Positions 43,232-53,094 are shown, numbered from the stretch's first letter. The stretch: DNA of 64,000 bases from Lachnospiraceae bacterium (GCA_024683935.1 JAIKXV010000029.1:1-64000); one strand, 5' to 3'. Translations and numbers: made by a program. The notes: generated by a model not told the origin, from the letters alone.

Positions 43232-43987
43232 TTAATATCCGTAAACTTCCGTGATCTCCCTTGTGTATTTCCCGTCTTCCCCGTTAATTATAAGGGGTTT
43301 TTCGCATTTCAGGCCGGGGCCGCCTCCCTTTCGTCCGCCGATCAGAACCATGTTTGGCTCCTTATCCATGGACGGATAGACCATTCTCATCCTCTTCGGC
43401 TCTATCTTTTTCTTCTGCATTTCACTGAAGATCTCCGGCAGGCGCCAGGGTCTGTGAACCATATAAAAGGCGCCGCCTTCTTTCAGAAGATATGCCGCAG
43501 CCTCCACCACATCGGAAAGGGTACAGAGTATCTCGTGCCTCGCTATGGCCTTCGGCTCATCCGGATTTTTCAGGCCCCCGTCCTCCGTCATATAGGGAGG
43601 ATTGGATACGACCGTATCAAAAGAGGCTGCGCCGAATAATTGACGAGCCTCCTTTATGTCTCCTTCAATGATGTCTATCCTGTCCTCCAGCCGGTTATGG
43701 ATCACGCTTCTTCTCGCCATATCGGCGCTGTCATGCTGTATCTCAAGCCCCGTGAAATGCTTTCCCCCGGTTTTTGCGGAGAGCAGAATGGGGAGTATGC
43801 CGGTTCCGGTGCCGAGATCCATAAGGCGTCCGCCGCTTTTCACAGTGGCAAATCCGGACAGCAGTACGGCATCCATGCCGAAGCAAAACCTGTCCTTATC
43901 CTGGATTATCTCATAACCGTTTCTCTGGAGATCGTCAAACCTCTCTCCCTCTTTCAGTTCTACCTGTATATGGTTATTTCCGCTCAT
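43232..43987 (-). CDS. tRNA1(Val) adenine-37 N6-methyltransferase-like (YabB/TrmN6)
   Basis: The 251-residue enzyme has a SAM motif MDLGTGTGILPILL (56-69) and the amino-methylase motif NPPYM (119-123), as in YabB/YfiC, which methylates A37 of tRNA-Val. I start at ATG 43987: a longer frame to 44149 only re-reads ricT. The start overlaps the ricT stop by 14 nt. The GIY-YIG nuclease gene that sits between yabB and rsmI in Bacillus is absent. Confidence 0.88.
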   Translation of the reverse strand: MSGNNHIQVELKEGERFDDLQRNGYEIIQDKDRFCFGMDAVLLSGFATVKSGGRLMDLGTGTGILPILLSAKTGGKHFTGLEIQHDSADMARRSVIHNRLEDRIDIIEGDIKEARQLFGAASFDTVVSNPPYMTEDGGLKNPDEPKAIARHEILCTLSDVVEAAAYLLKEGGAFYMVHRPWRLPEIFSEMQKKKIEPKRMRMVYPSMDKEPNMVLIGGRKGGGPGLKCEKPLIINGEDGKYTREITEVYGY

Positions 43988-45005
43988 CCCCCGCTCCGGC
44001 TTTTTTCTTATTGCGGTTTTTCCTGTTTTTCTTAAAATTCCTGTTTCCGTCTTTGCGTACGTTTCCGTCGAAGGGTCTTTCTCCGTTCTCGTCATCCAGC
44101 GCGCTTTCCTCCGGGGTTTCCTCCAGAAGCTCCTTCGGAAGAGGTTCATTGGGTTCCTGCTGCTTTTTCTGCTGGTTCTGCCCCTTCTTGCGCTTTGCCT
44201 TAAAGGTGATCTCTTCAGCGGGGTACTCCCTTATCTCTTTTTCATCCTCTGTTTCAAAAAGCACCTTTATCCGCTGCCTCAGGACGTTCACCTCGGTGAC
44301 CGTTCCCTCTTCTCCGTAGGGATCTGCCACCAGATCACCCACGCCGGGCAGTTTCTTATTCAGATACTCGTAGGTATCCTCTTCGTTCTTCAGACAGCAC
44401 ATGAGCCTTCCGCAGACTCCCGATATCTTCGTAGGGTTAAGGGACAGATCCTGCTCCTTTGCCATCTTAATGGACACCGGTACGAAGTCCGATAAATAAC
44501 TGTGACAGCAGAGCTCTCTTCCGCAGGGACCATAACCTCCGAGGATCTTGGTCTCGTCCCTTACGCCTATCTGCCTGAGTTCTATCCTGGTACGGAATAC
44601 GCCCGCCAGATCCTTTACGAGATCCCTGAAATCTATCCTGCCGTCTGCAGTAAAGTAAAAAAGGAGCTTGCTGTTATCGAAGGTATACTCCGCATCTATG
44701 AGCTTCATCTCCAGCTCATGCTTATGTATCTTCTCCTTACAGATCTTGATAGCTTCCTTTTCTTTTTCCCTGTTTTTGCGGTCGTTCTCTAAATCCTCCT
44801 CCGTTGCCACACGTATCACCGGACGGAGAGGAGTGTTAAATTCCTTTTCATCACGTTCCTCAGGAGGGGTAACAACCTTTCCGAGCTCCTTACCCCGCAC
44901 GGTTTCCACCACGCAGTAGTCGCCCTTTTTCATTTCAGCGTCCCCCGCATCAAAGGTGTATACCTTTCCGGCGGAACGGAATCTTATATTCACTACCTTA
45001 GCCAA
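43974..45005 (-). CDS. ricT: PSP1-domain protein RicT (YaaT)
   Basis: The 343-residue protein has the PSP1 core with cysteine motifs (YGPCGRELCCHSYLSDF and SGVCGRLMCCLKNEEDTY) that bind Fe-S in the Ric complex controlling RNase Y. Central helices are rich in Lys/Glu. The C-terminal 80 residues are charged and low-complexity (KKGQNQQKKQQEPNEPLPKE), longer than in Bacillus. It lies between holB and trmN6, the conserved order; the partner genes ricA and ricF are not here. Confidence 0.93.
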   Translation of the reverse strand: MAKVVNIRFRSAGKVYTFDAGDAEMKKGDYCVVETVRGKELGKVVTPPEERDEKEFNTPLRPVIRVATEEDLENDRKNREKEKEAIKICKEKIHKHELEMKLIDAEYTFDNSKLLFYFTADGRIDFRDLVKDLAGVFRTRIELRQIGVRDETKILGGYGPCGRELCCHSYLSDFVPVSIKMAKEQDLSLNPTKISGVCGRLMCCLKNEEDTYEYLNKKLPGVGDLVADPYGEEGTVTEVNVLRQRIKVLFETEDEKEIREYPAEEITFKAKRKKGQNQQKKQQEPNEPLPKELLEETPEESALDDENGERPFDGNVRKDGNRNFKKNRKNRNKKKAGAGDERK

Positions 45006-45010
45006 TTCTC

Positions 45011-46006
45011 TTACCTCATTGTCATGTACAGCAGTTCAAAGGTGTTTTCAGGATTTACATTGGATTTCAGCCTTGACCTTGCTGTTTTTATTTCTTCTAT
45101 TATCCTGTTTATCTTTTCAAATGAATAGGCAGCGGCTGCCCGGTCGATCTCTCTTATCTCATTTGCAAAAATGAGCCTGTCCTCACTTCCCCCGGCCTTC
45201 AGATAAAGCACGTCCCGGAACCATAGAAGGAGGAAACTCAGGATATCATCCCTCTCTTCCTTCTTTTCCGCAGCTTCGGAAGCGGCGGCGGATATCTCCG
45301 TATCCGTCATATCCCTTACTCCGGTTAAGGTCCGGCGTATCCTGACTGACAGCTCCTTAAACTCCTCGCTTTCGGAAAGGAGAACCGCCCTGCCGAGATT
45401 TCCTCTGGCGAATGAGATCGCTGCCGATGTTTCTCCTGCCCCGAGGCCTTTATTTTCAAGATAGCGGGATATTTCCTCATTTCCCACCGCCCTCATCGGA
45501 AAGCATACGGCTCTCGACACAATGGTCGGAAGAAGCCTGTCCTTATTCTCGGAAAGGAGAATGATCACTGCATAGGACGGCGGCTCTTCCAGTGTTTTCA
45601 AAAGAGCATTCTCCGCAGCCTCCGTCATCAGATTTGCATCCGGGATTATATAAATCTTTTTGGCACTGCAGTAGGGCTTAATGGGAACGTCATTTACAAC
45701 CTGCTTACGGATGTCGTCAACGCCGATCGACGTTTCCTTTTCCGGTACCAGGGTAATAAGGTCCGGATGGCTGCCGCTCTCTGCCATTATACAGGAATGG
45801 CAGTGTCCGCAGGCCTCTGCATCCTCTCTGTTTTCAAGGGGTTCTTCACAGAGCAGTGCTCTGGCAAATGCATAGGCAAGCGTCTTCTTTCCCATGCCTT
45901 TTTCCCCGTCAAAAATATAAGCATGGGCAGCATGTCCGCTTTTCACCGCCCCCTTTAATCCGGCGATGATCCGCTCCTGTCCGATTATATCACGAAATCC
46001 CATCAT
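45011..46006 (-). CDS. holB: DNA polymerase III delta' subunit
   Basis: The 331-residue clamp-loader component starts [21 protein letters not shown], with P-loop GEKGMGKK and zinc cysteines (CGHCHSC). It continues with [19 protein letters not shown] and SRAVCFPM. It overlaps yaaR by 4 nt and is 5 nt from ricT. It shares ancestry with the dnaX product in this window. Confidence 0.94.
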   Translation of the reverse strand: MMGFRDIIGQERIIAGLKGAVKSGHAAHAYIFDGEKGMGKKTLAYAFARALLCEEPLENREDAEACGHCHSCIMAESGSHPDLITLVPEKETSIGVDDIRKQVVNDVPIKPYCSAKKIYIIPDANLMTEAAENALLKTLEEPPSYAVIILLSENKDRLLPTIVSRAVCFPMRAVGNEEISRYLENKGLGAGETSAAISFARGNLGRAVLLSESEEFKELSVRIRRTLTGVRDMTDTEISAAASEAAEKKEERDDILSFLLLWFRDVLYLKAGGSEDRLIFANEIREIDRAAAAYSFEKINRIIEEIKTARSRLKSNVNPENTFELLYMTMR

Positions 46007-46443
46007 GTCAGAATATCTATCAGAAGTCCTTCTATCTCACCTATCTTATTCAGGATGGTGAGGTTGTCGCTTTCTTCCTTCAATAGTTCCTCTGCAAGGC
46101 TGTCCAAATTCTCGTCTATCAGCTTTATAATACCGTACACCCTGTGACGTCCCCGCCTGTCTAAAAAGTTTTCCCTGGAAAACTTATGGGAGCGGTTGAT
46201 AATCTCATTCATGAAGCCTTTGACCAGGCTGCGGTACTTCCGCATATCGCCTATGTCCTTCCGCTTCTTTATACGGTTTCCCTGCATGGTGATCTCGTTC
46301 ATCATGCCGGTAAGCCGCTCCTTCAGATCCGCTTCCTCAATGTTGCTCATAAGGGCAAACTTGAAAGCCTCAGAAGGCTGTTCCACCGGCTTCGCCGCCT
46401 CAGGCTGGGAAACTGCATTGCTTTGGTTGACCTTTATGTCCAT
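46003..46443 (-). CDS. yaaR: YaaR-family protein (DUF327)
   Basis: The 146-residue helical protein matches the YaaR family: [29 protein letters not shown] and [13 protein letters not shown] [20 protein letters not shown]. Function is not established in the family. It overlaps gmk (10 nt) and holB (4 nt). Confidence 0.9.
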   Translation of the reverse strand: MDIKVNQSNAVSQPEAAKPVEQPSEAFKFALMSNIEEADLKERLTGMMNEITMQGNRIKKRKDIGDMRKYRSLVKGFMNEIINRSHKFSRENFLDRRGRHRVYGIIKLIDENLDSLAEELLKEESDNLTILNKIGEIEGLLIDILT

Positions 46444-47015
46444 ATATGTTTCCTCACCTCACGGACACAGCTCAAAAGATCATCGTTTAGGATCCTTATC
46501 TGAACCCCTGCCTTTTTCAGCTTTTCCTCGGAAAAATCCTCATCATCCGCAAGGAAACGCCTGCAGAGCTCCCTGTACTGCGGATCCGTTCTTTTTTTCT
46601 CCCGGTTCACCGCCCTTATCAGGCGCTCTCCGTCGTCACACTCTATGTATATCGGGATCGTTTCTTTCCTGTTTCCAAAATAATCCCTAATGGAAATGAC
46701 GGTATCCAGGGTTCCTATCATAATAACATCCTTTTCACCGTCAAAGCTTCCGTCATCAACAGTAAAGTACCGCCAGAGTCCCTTTACCGTATCATAGCTC
46801 CTGTCCTCTATGATCTTTCCCTCAGACTTTAATCTCGAAAAAACCGTCTCATCGGAAAACCGGTATTCTACCCCGTCGCACTCTCCTTCCCTTATGGGTC
46901 TTGTGGTATAGGGAATAACCCGGTTCAGGTCATCATGCTTTTCCTTCATGAGCTCCCGGAAAATACTGTCTTTTCCGGAGGAGCTTTTTCCCGTTATTAC
47001 AAAGATACGGTTCAT
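46434..47015 (-). CDS. guanylate-kinase-like protein
   Basis: The 193-residue protein has a P-loop GKSSSGKDS (9-17), where Asp follows the Lys instead of Ser/Thr. It continues with [18 protein letters not shown], the GMP-binding pattern of guanylate kinase. In Bacillus the equivalent position holds thymidylate kinase (tmk), so this is either a replacement or a second guanylate kinase. It overlaps both neighbours (4 and 10 nt). Activity on GMP is likely but not certain. Confidence 0.82.
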   Translation of the reverse strand: MNRIFVITGKSSSGKDSIFRELMKEKHDDLNRVIPYTTRPIREGECDGVEYRFSDETVFSRLKSEGKIIEDRSYDTVKGLWRYFTVDDGSFDGEKDVIMIGTLDTVISIRDYFGNRKETIPIYIECDDGERLIRAVNREKKRTDPQYRELCRRFLADDEDFSEEKLKKAGVQIRILNDDLLSCVREVRKHIWT

Positions 47016-48148
47016 GCCATCTCCCTTATGGCTTTCTTCAGCCGCATGAATCCCTGCTCGTCATCCATAATGGAAGTCATCAGAAGAACTGTATTGCCAC
47101 TTACTTTTTCGGGCTGCAGATGATGATCCTTTCTCAGTCTGTCATACAGATAAACAGCATCCTTTTTCCTGTGGCCTAACAGGAGCTTCGTGGGATCAAA
47201 GCCGTATATCCCGAAGGAACCAATGAGCCCGGGGCCGGTAAAACTGATGTCCTCCAGGCTTTCCACTTCCTGTCTGATAGCCAGTAGCTCTTTCTCCAGC
47301 AGACGGAAACGTTCCTCTCCCTCATCCTTCAGGAAGGACAGCATCCTGTCCGCCCCCGCCATCAGAATATATGAAGGACTGGTGCTCTGGTAGGCGGAAT
47401 AATAATATCCCAGCTTCTCCCTGTCGGTTATAGAGCCGTTTACCGTCAGTATCGCAGTCTGGGTGAAGGCCGGCAGATTCTTATGCAGGCTCTTTATCAC
47501 TATGTCTGCTCCCATAAGGGAGGCATTTTCAAAATGGTAAGAAGGGATGAACCCCTTATATAATCCGGCATGGGCACCATGGGCGCTGTCCACGATAAGG
47601 GGTATTCCCCTTTCATGGCAGATGTCTGCGACCGCTTTCACATCGGACAGAAAGCCCTCATATGTAGGAGAAGTAATGAAGACTGCCTTTATATCTGCTT
47701 CTCTTTCAAGAGCTTCCCTGACTTTTTCCGGACGGATACCGCCCCATAATCCGCTTGCCTCTATCTTCTCCGGATCGATAAGGACAGGTTTTATGCCCCT
47801 TATCTTTACCGCATCCATCGCGCTTTTGTGGCAGTTGCTGCAGAGCAGCAGCTTTTCACCGGGTTCTGCCGAAGCGGAAATGGCTGTCAGCACTCCGGAT
47901 GTGGATCCGTTTACCAGTATCCGCACCCTGTCTCCGCCAAAGTACTCCGTCAGATCTTCATTCAGGCGGTTTATCAGACCTTCCGGATGGTGCATGTCGT
48001 CAAATCCGTCTATTTCGGTAATGTCCACCGCATAAGGATCGAATCCCTCAAATCTGCGCTTATGTCCCGGCATATGAAAGGGATACATATCGGTTCCGGC
48101 AAACTCTGACAATTTTTCAAACAGGGTCAGATCCTTACTGTCCCTCAT
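47012..48148 (-). CDS. Orn/Lys/Arg decarboxylase-family PLP enzyme, short form
   Basis: The 378-residue protein has the aminotransferase-fold major domain: FHMPGHKRRF, NGSTSGVLTAI, SPTYEGFLSDV, DSAHGAHAG and the PLP lysine in SLHKNLPAF. YaaO/SpeA-type enzymes are about 480 residues with a C-terminal domain; that part is missing or very short here. Substrate (arginine, lysine or ornithine) cannot be told. It overlaps YkuD (14 nt) and gmk (4 nt). Confidence 0.82.
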   Translation of the reverse strand: MRDSKDLTLFEKLSEFAGTDMYPFHMPGHKRRFEGFDPYAVDITEIDGFDDMHHPEGLINRLNEDLTEYFGGDRVRILVNGSTSGVLTAISASAEPGEKLLLCSNCHKSAMDAVKIRGIKPVLIDPEKIEASGLWGGIRPEKVREALEREADIKAVFITSPTYEGFLSDVKAVADICHERGIPLIVDSAHGAHAGLYKGFIPSYHFENASLMGADIVIKSLHKNLPAFTQTAILTVNGSITDREKLGYYYSAYQSTSPSYILMAGADRMLSFLKDEGEERFRLLEKELLAIRQEVESLEDISFTGPGLIGSFGIYGFDPTKLLLGHRKKDAVYLYDRLRKDHHLQPEKVSGNTVLLMTSIMDDEQGFMRLKKAIREMA

Positions 48149-49655
48149 TTATCTGCCCGTCCATTGCTTCTGCCTGCTGCTGCAGTATCAGCTGCAGTAA
48201 TGCCTGCTGCTGTTCTTCCGTAAGCTCGGTTACATCCGGTTTATCTGTCTGCGGTACTTCCTGCTTGCCGCCATATACGATGACCGGTTCGCCCTTCTCC
48301 ACGTAATCAAAGATCTCGGCCGCCTTTTTCTTCGGCAGATTCACACATCCGTGAGAACCGCCGGTAATGTAGATATCGCCGCCGAACGAGCTTCTCCATG
48401 ACGCATCATGCATACCGATATTTCCGTTAAACGGCATCCAGTAGCTGACTGCAGAGGAATAGGTCTCGCCCACAAGGGTGGCATCCCTCTCCTTATAGGT
48501 TATGGCGTAGGTGCCGTCCGGGGTATAATTCCCTGCCGATACCTTACCGGAAACACAGTCGCTGTCCACCACCATCTGTCCGTCCTTATACACATAGACA
48601 TGCTGGTTGTCTAAATCGACCTCTACATAGTCATCTCCGATATCACTGTCCCCGTGGGTTACGGCCTCCGAGAAATATACCGGCTCAAATTCGCCGCTTT
48701 CTCCCTTATATATGGCCTCTATAAGCGCTGTCGTCGTATTCGGACGGTCTGTCCACCATCCGTAATTGCCGCCGCGTACGGTGATGGTCTCTCCCGACCG
48801 GGTTTTGAATTCCCGCGCGATCCCGAAGGTATCATGGGCTTTCGCAAGAGAATCCACGTAATCCTTCACCTTTGTTTCATCCAGAGTGACCTCGGTTCCC
48901 TCAACTGAGATCCATTGCCCTATAAGCTCACCGTCCACCGTCTCTGAATTGTCGCCATAGTCTATCGTGAGCTTTATCTGTACAAATTTATTGAGATTGT
49001 CCCGGAGGGCAGTTAACGAAGGATCATCCTGAAAAACCTCCGGCTGCAGATAGCAGTCCTCTTCTTCCAGCACAACCTCCGGCTGAAGATTTTCCACCGC
49101 TTCCTTAACAACCTTCTCTGTAGTCTCCCTGTTTAAGGTTGTTCCTGGATCCTCCGGTATCACGGTGTAACCCGTCTCATTGCTGTATTCGCTGAGATAC
49201 GCATCCTTCGGCGGACGTTCATTGTCAAATATTCCAAGTGCGGAAAGGCTGGCAAGCAGGCGGTTCTCGTCATAATCCACCACGCTTTCGCTGTGGAATT
49301 CGGGGAAATTAAAGAAGGACACAGGCCAGGTGAACGGATTCTGTCCGTCGATACACTCGCCTATTATCCCGTTAAATACCGGCTTCAGGCTGATCTCGGA
49401 GGCTTTGATCGTACCGCCGGTCTCTTCCCGTCCCACCACTGTCAGGGCATAGGATGACATCTCATCCGTCAGCAGTTCCTCCGCTTCTTCCTCCGTCATC
49501 CTGGCAACCGTCTGCTCGTTAAAGGTGGAATTAGGAAGAAAACGTCCCATGAAATAAAAGGTTCCCAACAGATACACTGCCAAAAGCAGCGCCAAAAAAA
49601 CTATGGTTACCGTCAATGCTATATTATTCTGCTGTCTTCTCCTGCGTCTTCGCAT
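48135..49655 (-). CDS. L,D-transpeptidase with peptidoglycan-binding domain
   Basis: The 506-residue protein has a very basic start (MRRRRRRQQ), one membrane helix (about 13-36), and a YoaR-like exposed domain. A YkuD domain follows with catalytic GGSHGCVNLP (His435, Cys437). It forms 3-3 cross-links in, or attaches proteins to, peptidoglycan outside the cell. The C-terminal tail is Gln-rich (EEQQQALLQLILQQQ). Its start overlaps the glycosyltransferase gene by 32 nt, the largest overlap in the chain. Confidence 0.9.
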   Translation of the reverse strand: MRRRRRRQQNNIALTVTIVFLALLLAVYLLGTFYFMGRFLPNSTFNEQTVARMTEEEAEELLTDEMSSYALTVVGREETGGTIKASEISLKPVFNGIIGECIDGQNPFTWPVSFFNFPEFHSESVVDYDENRLLASLSALGIFDNERPPKDAYLSEYSNETGYTVIPEDPGTTLNRETTEKVVKEAVENLQPEVVLEEEDCYLQPEVFQDDPSLTALRDNLNKFVQIKLTIDYGDNSETVDGELIGQWISVEGTEVTLDETKVKDYVDSLAKAHDTFGIAREFKTRSGETITVRGGNYGWWTDRPNTTTALIEAIYKGESGEFEPVYFSEAVTHGDSDIGDDYVEVDLDNQHVYVYKDGQMVVDSDCVSGKVSAGNYTPDGTYAITYKERDATLVGETYSSAVSYWMPFNGNIGMHDASWRSSFGGDIYITGGSHGCVNLPKKKAAEIFDYVEKGEPVIVYGGKQEVPQTDKPDVTELTEEQQQALLQLILQQQAEAMDGQINEGQ

Positions 49656-51282
49656 CTGCTCTTCTCTTCTCGTAATTATCTATCAGATACCTGTATTTAC
49701 CCAGGTTCATGTCAATTATGGTTTTCAGCCTGCCTTCTGCAAAAAGGTCCGCTCTGGTAAGAAGTCTTATCTTATCATAGTACTGATGTAGATCCTCATC
49801 CTCTATGAGATTCTCATTCAGGCGGACGCTTTCCTGATACCCTTCCGGTATCTCCCTCCTCAGGTGTCCCACTCTCCAGTTCTCCTTATACTCAGCCGGA
49901 AGCTTTGAAAGGAAGGGATCTCCGAGGGCGAATGTATCATTGAGATACAGATCCGGATTATAATACACCAGTATTCCCGCTGCATTTTCTATGATGCCGC
50001 CGGAGAAATTCCACTGTCTGAGATCATCGGTAGCTTCATTATTCCAGGTATCCTGCACGCAGAGATGTCCGGTTTTTATCAGGGAAACCACGTTATTATA
50101 CAGACTCGTGGTATTAAAGTAATACTCCCTTTCATCGGATATCTGGGAACTGTATTTATGTCCTGCGAGATACTGGGATCCGTCGGTCCTGCCGAAGGTT
50201 GCGGCAAATATCACCGATACAAAGGCTGTTATATAGAAAACATTTCTTATCGCCGGCAGCTTCTTTGTATCCATCCGGCTGTCATTCATCATCATTACGG
50301 CAAGGCAGACCGATACGAAGAACATATTTGTAAAATGCCTTCCCATCATAAAATCTCCGCCTATACGGATCACATATATACCGTAAAGCATCACCCCTGC
50401 GGACACCAGGATGTATTTCAGCTTCCTGCTGTATAGTCCGATAAGAACCGTTACCGCCGGGATGACCACCACCACCGCATCAACCAGCGCGGTATACAGG
50501 GTATAAAGAATGCCCCTCTTAATATACTCCGACGTGTCAATAGCTGTTCCCAGCTTCACATAGGCCGGATTCGGGAAGGGAAAGCCGAAATAAAAACCGG
50601 CAAAAAGCTCCCAGAGTATAAAGGGCAAAAGCCCCGCGATACCTATTCCCACCGCTTTTATAAAGGATACGTCTTTTCTCTTGAACAGGTAGATCCAGAC
50701 TATTACCGGCACGAAGATCAGCACGGAATCCATCCTCGCCATCGCAAGGAGCGAGATCAGCACCGCCAGCTCAAACATCTCCTTCCCGTTAAATTCCTCG
50801 CGCCCTTTAAGGATATAGAGGAACATCGCGCTTAAGAAAAACAGGAGGCTGTTTTCCAGCCCGGATGTGGTGTAGGAGATAAAGGCCTGACTGCCGCTGA
50901 GAGTGATAAAACTGATGATTACCTGCTCTTTCGTACGGCAGATCCCGTAAACCAGTATCTGATATGCGGCCATGGAAAAAAGTGTGCATACCAGAAGGGA
51001 AGTGAAGAACATCTCTCTGGTAAAAAAATAAAAAAAGGCTATTATCAGCGTAAACAGCGGACAGGTGCTGGCCGTAGCCCTTTCGCCTATATTGTAAACA
51101 AGGCCATGGCCCTCAGCCAAGTTCCTGGACATTACATATCCGTGATATGCGTCGTCAGACTGCCAGGCAAGGGCAACGACTATCAGAAAGAAAGCTATGG
51201 ATGTAAAAAATCTCCATTTGTCCAGGTCGCTGTCTATACGGAATTTTTTTAAGAAATCTGCCTTTCCTGTACTCTTTTCCAT
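49624..51282 (-). CDS. polytopic membrane glycosyltransferase-like protein
   Basis: The 552-residue protein has about ten membrane helices in the first 400 residues and a cytoplasmic/outer tail. Motifs such as WQSDDAYHGYVMSRNLAEGHGLVYNIGERATASTCPLFTL resemble the first outside loop (with Asp-Asp) of lipid-linked-sugar transferases of the arabinofuranosyltransferase/ArnT-PMT superfamily. It would transfer a sugar from a polyprenyl carrier outside the membrane. Sugar and acceptor are unknown. The TAATG overlap with the GT2 gene supports joint action. Confidence 0.75.
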   Translation of the reverse strand: MEKSTGKADFLKKFRIDSDLDKWRFFTSIAFFLIVVALAWQSDDAYHGYVMSRNLAEGHGLVYNIGERATASTCPLFTLIIAFFYFFTREMFFTSLLVCTLFSMAAYQILVYGICRTKEQVIISFITLSGSQAFISYTTSGLENSLLFFLSAMFLYILKGREEFNGKEMFELAVLISLLAMARMDSVLIFVPVIVWIYLFKRKDVSFIKAVGIGIAGLLPFILWELFAGFYFGFPFPNPAYVKLGTAIDTSEYIKRGILYTLYTALVDAVVVVIPAVTVLIGLYSRKLKYILVSAGVMLYGIYVIRIGGDFMMGRHFTNMFFVSVCLAVMMMNDSRMDTKKLPAIRNVFYITAFVSVIFAATFGRTDGSQYLAGHKYSSQISDEREYYFNTTSLYNNVVSLIKTGHLCVQDTWNNEATDDLRQWNFSGGIIENAAGILVYYNPDLYLNDTFALGDPFLSKLPAEYKENWRVGHLRREIPEGYQESVRLNENLIEDEDLHQYYDKIRLLTRADLFAEGRLKTIIDMNLGKYRYLIDNYEKRRADAKTQEKTAE

Positions 51283-52022
51283 TATCTTAAAAGTATCTGT
51301 TCCTTTTTCAGGAACCTGTTATGCCAGGCTGTCCTGAAATACTTGAAATTCGCAAAAAAGGAGTTCTGGGATTCTCCTTCTGTTCTTGCTGCCCAGTGGG
51401 CCGGGATCTCGATAAATTTCACTCCGAGCCGCAGCGGTTTCAGCGCTGTTTCTAAAAAGAAGGGATGCCGGAGTTCCTCCCACCTTATCCTCTGCATAAG
51501 GTCGGTCGGAAAGATCCTGTAAGCGTATGTCAGATCCGATAATCCGGTAAAATAAAATAATCCTATAACTCTCTCAAATATCAGATTGCATATCAGTTTT
51601 ATCTTATTATAATGCTCGAACCCGCCGCCTTTTTTCCAGCGTGTGGCGGTGATTATCCTTTTAGGATATTTCTTTGCATGAGCAATAAACTCCCGTATCA
51701 CATGGGGATCCGTCTCCAGATCCGATGACATCATGACCACATGGGAGCCTTTTGCGAGATTTATGCCCTCCCGGATAGCGCCTCCGACAAAGGGCAGCTC
51801 CTGATTATGTATGTATATCGGTATCCTGTTGCTGTACTTTTCTACCAGCTCCTCAGCGGTCTTTCTGGTTTCGGGAGTGGTTCTGTCACAAAGCAGCAGG
51901 ATAAATTCCGCTATATCTTCTTTGACATTGGTTCCCGCTATGATATCCACCGTCTGTTTCAGCGAATAGGTTTCATCCATCGCGGGAAGAAGTATCGTAA
52001 CATTCTTAAATGACGAAGGCAT
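51282..52022 (-). CDS. family 2 glycosyltransferase (polyprenyl-phosphate sugar transferase-like)
   Basis: The 246-residue protein opens NVTILLPAMDETYSLKQTVDII, then SHVVMMSSDLETDPHVI (DxD-like acidic pair). It ends with helices not long enough for a membrane anchor. It resembles dolichol-phosphate-mannose synthase types that load a sugar on a lipid, which would supply the membrane transferase encoded directly downstream. It lies 1 nt after the epimerase stop. Confidence 0.82.
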   Translation of the reverse strand: MPSSFKNVTILLPAMDETYSLKQTVDIIAGTNVKEDIAEFILLLCDRTTPETRKTAEELVEKYSNRIPIYIHNQELPFVGGAIREGINLAKGSHVVMMSSDLETDPHVIREFIAHAKKYPKRIITATRWKKGGGFEHYNKIKLICNLIFERVIGLFYFTGLSDLTYAYRIFPTDLMQRIRWEELRHPFFLETALKPLRLGVKFIEIPAHWAARTEGESQNSFFANFKYFRTAWHNRFLKKEQILLR

Positions 52023-52023
52023 T

Positions 52024-52965
52024 TTAAATCCTCATTTCCCAGTCATGGAATACATCCTCCAGGGTCTGTTCCATGCTGTACTGCCTCTCATAGCCAAGAG
52101 CCTTTATCTTGCTGTCATCTCCGAGCAGCAGCGGCTCATCCGCAACGCGGAAAAGCTTCTTGTCCGAGATGACCTTTGCATCCGTTCCGGATATCTTTAT
52201 CAGCATATCCAGTATCTCCTGTATCTGATATGCCTTGTGATTACAGATATTATACGGCTCTCCCGGATTACCCTTTTCCATCACAAGTCTCATTGCCCTG
52301 ACTCCGTCTCTCACATCTATATAATCCCTGTAAGTGGTCAGGTTTCCCACATGGATCTCCGGCGGCAGCTTGCCTGCCTTTATAAGGGCCAGCTGTCTCG
52401 CAAAGTTCTGAATTGCCGTTGCCGGGGGATGGCCTGTTCCCACATGGATGAACATCCTGGGGAGATACACCTTCATACCGTAATTCAGGGCGTACTGCCG
52501 TCCTAAGTTTTCAACTCCGGCCTTTGATACGCCGTAAGGGGTATGGGGCTTCAGCAGCCGGTCCTCTACCAGAGGACAGTCCTCTTCTTTGATATTCCCG
52601 TACTCCGCACTGGAGCAGGCCAGCAGTATCTTTGCCTCCGGCACAGCCTCCTTCGCACAGTACAGCACATTTAATGTTCCTGTATAATTGGTCTGATGTG
52701 TCACATATTCTAAATTCCAGGAGTCCCCGTTAAAGGCCTGGGCTGCCATATGGATGATGATATCCGGCTTAAAGTCCTTCATTACCTTCATCAGGGCATC
52801 CCGCTCCAATATATCGCAGCGGATAATATCCTCATCCTGTATCGCAGACATACGGCTGGACGCGGAATTCCGGGCTAGTCCCTTGACCTCTGCCCCGTCT
52901 TTCCTGTAACTGTTCATAAAATGGGAACCTACCATACCGGTTCCGCCAAGCACCAATACTTTCAT
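52024..52965 (-). CDS. nucleotide-sugar epimerase/dehydratase (SDR; GDP-mannose 4,6-dehydratase/RMD-like)
   Basis: The 313-residue extended SDR enzyme starts MKVLVLGGTGMVGSHFM (NAD motif), with HMAAQAFNGDSW, SSAEYG and catalytic YGVSK. It most resembles GDP-6-deoxy-lyxo-hexulose reductase/GDP-mannose dehydratase relatives that make deoxy sugars. I use ATG 52965; a longer frame runs through the promoter. Promoter TTGCAA-17-TAAAAT (53015-53043). It heads the chain of overlapping genes that runs to 41044. Confidence 0.85.
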   Translation of the reverse strand: MKVLVLGGTGMVGSHFMNSYRKDGAEVKGLARNSASSRMSAIQDEDIIRCDILERDALMKVMKDFKPDIIIHMAAQAFNGDSWNLEYVTHQTNYTGTLNVLYCAKEAVPEAKILLACSSAEYGNIKEEDCPLVEDRLLKPHTPYGVSKAGVENLGRQYALNYGMKVYLPRMFIHVGTGHPPATAIQNFARQLALIKAGKLPPEIHVGNLTTYRDYIDVRDGVRAMRLVMEKGNPGEPYNICNHKAYQIQEILDMLIKISGTDAKVISDKKLFRVADEPLLLGDDSKIKALGYERQYSMEQTLEDVFHDWEMRI

Positions 52966-53014
52966 CTTTTTGTAAATTTCCTTTTCTTTTCCAATGACGG
53001 CATAGATAACAGTT

Positions 53015-53043
53015 ATTTTATCAGCACTCTGCCTTATTTGCAA
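53015..53043 (-). promoter_or_regulatory. promoter of the long epimerase-to-rsmI gene chain
   Basis: -35 TTGCAA (53038-53043), 17 bp, -10 TAAAAT (53015-53020), 50 nt before the epimerase ATG. Confidence 0.55.
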
Positions 53044-53062
53044 CGTCAGCGGATCCGCGAAT

Positions 53063-53094
53063 AAAAGGCAGTAAACCACAGGGATTTACTGCCT
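53063..53094 (-). terminator. terminator after the Gfo/Idh/MocA gene
   Basis: 10-bp perfect stem AGGCAGTAAA/TTTACTGCCT, then TTTT, on the minus strand. Confidence 0.85.

Noticed and set aside
43988..44149. 54-residue N-terminal extension of the tRNA methyltransferase
   Set aside because: It is the ricT C-terminus read in another frame; ATG 43987 fits the family.
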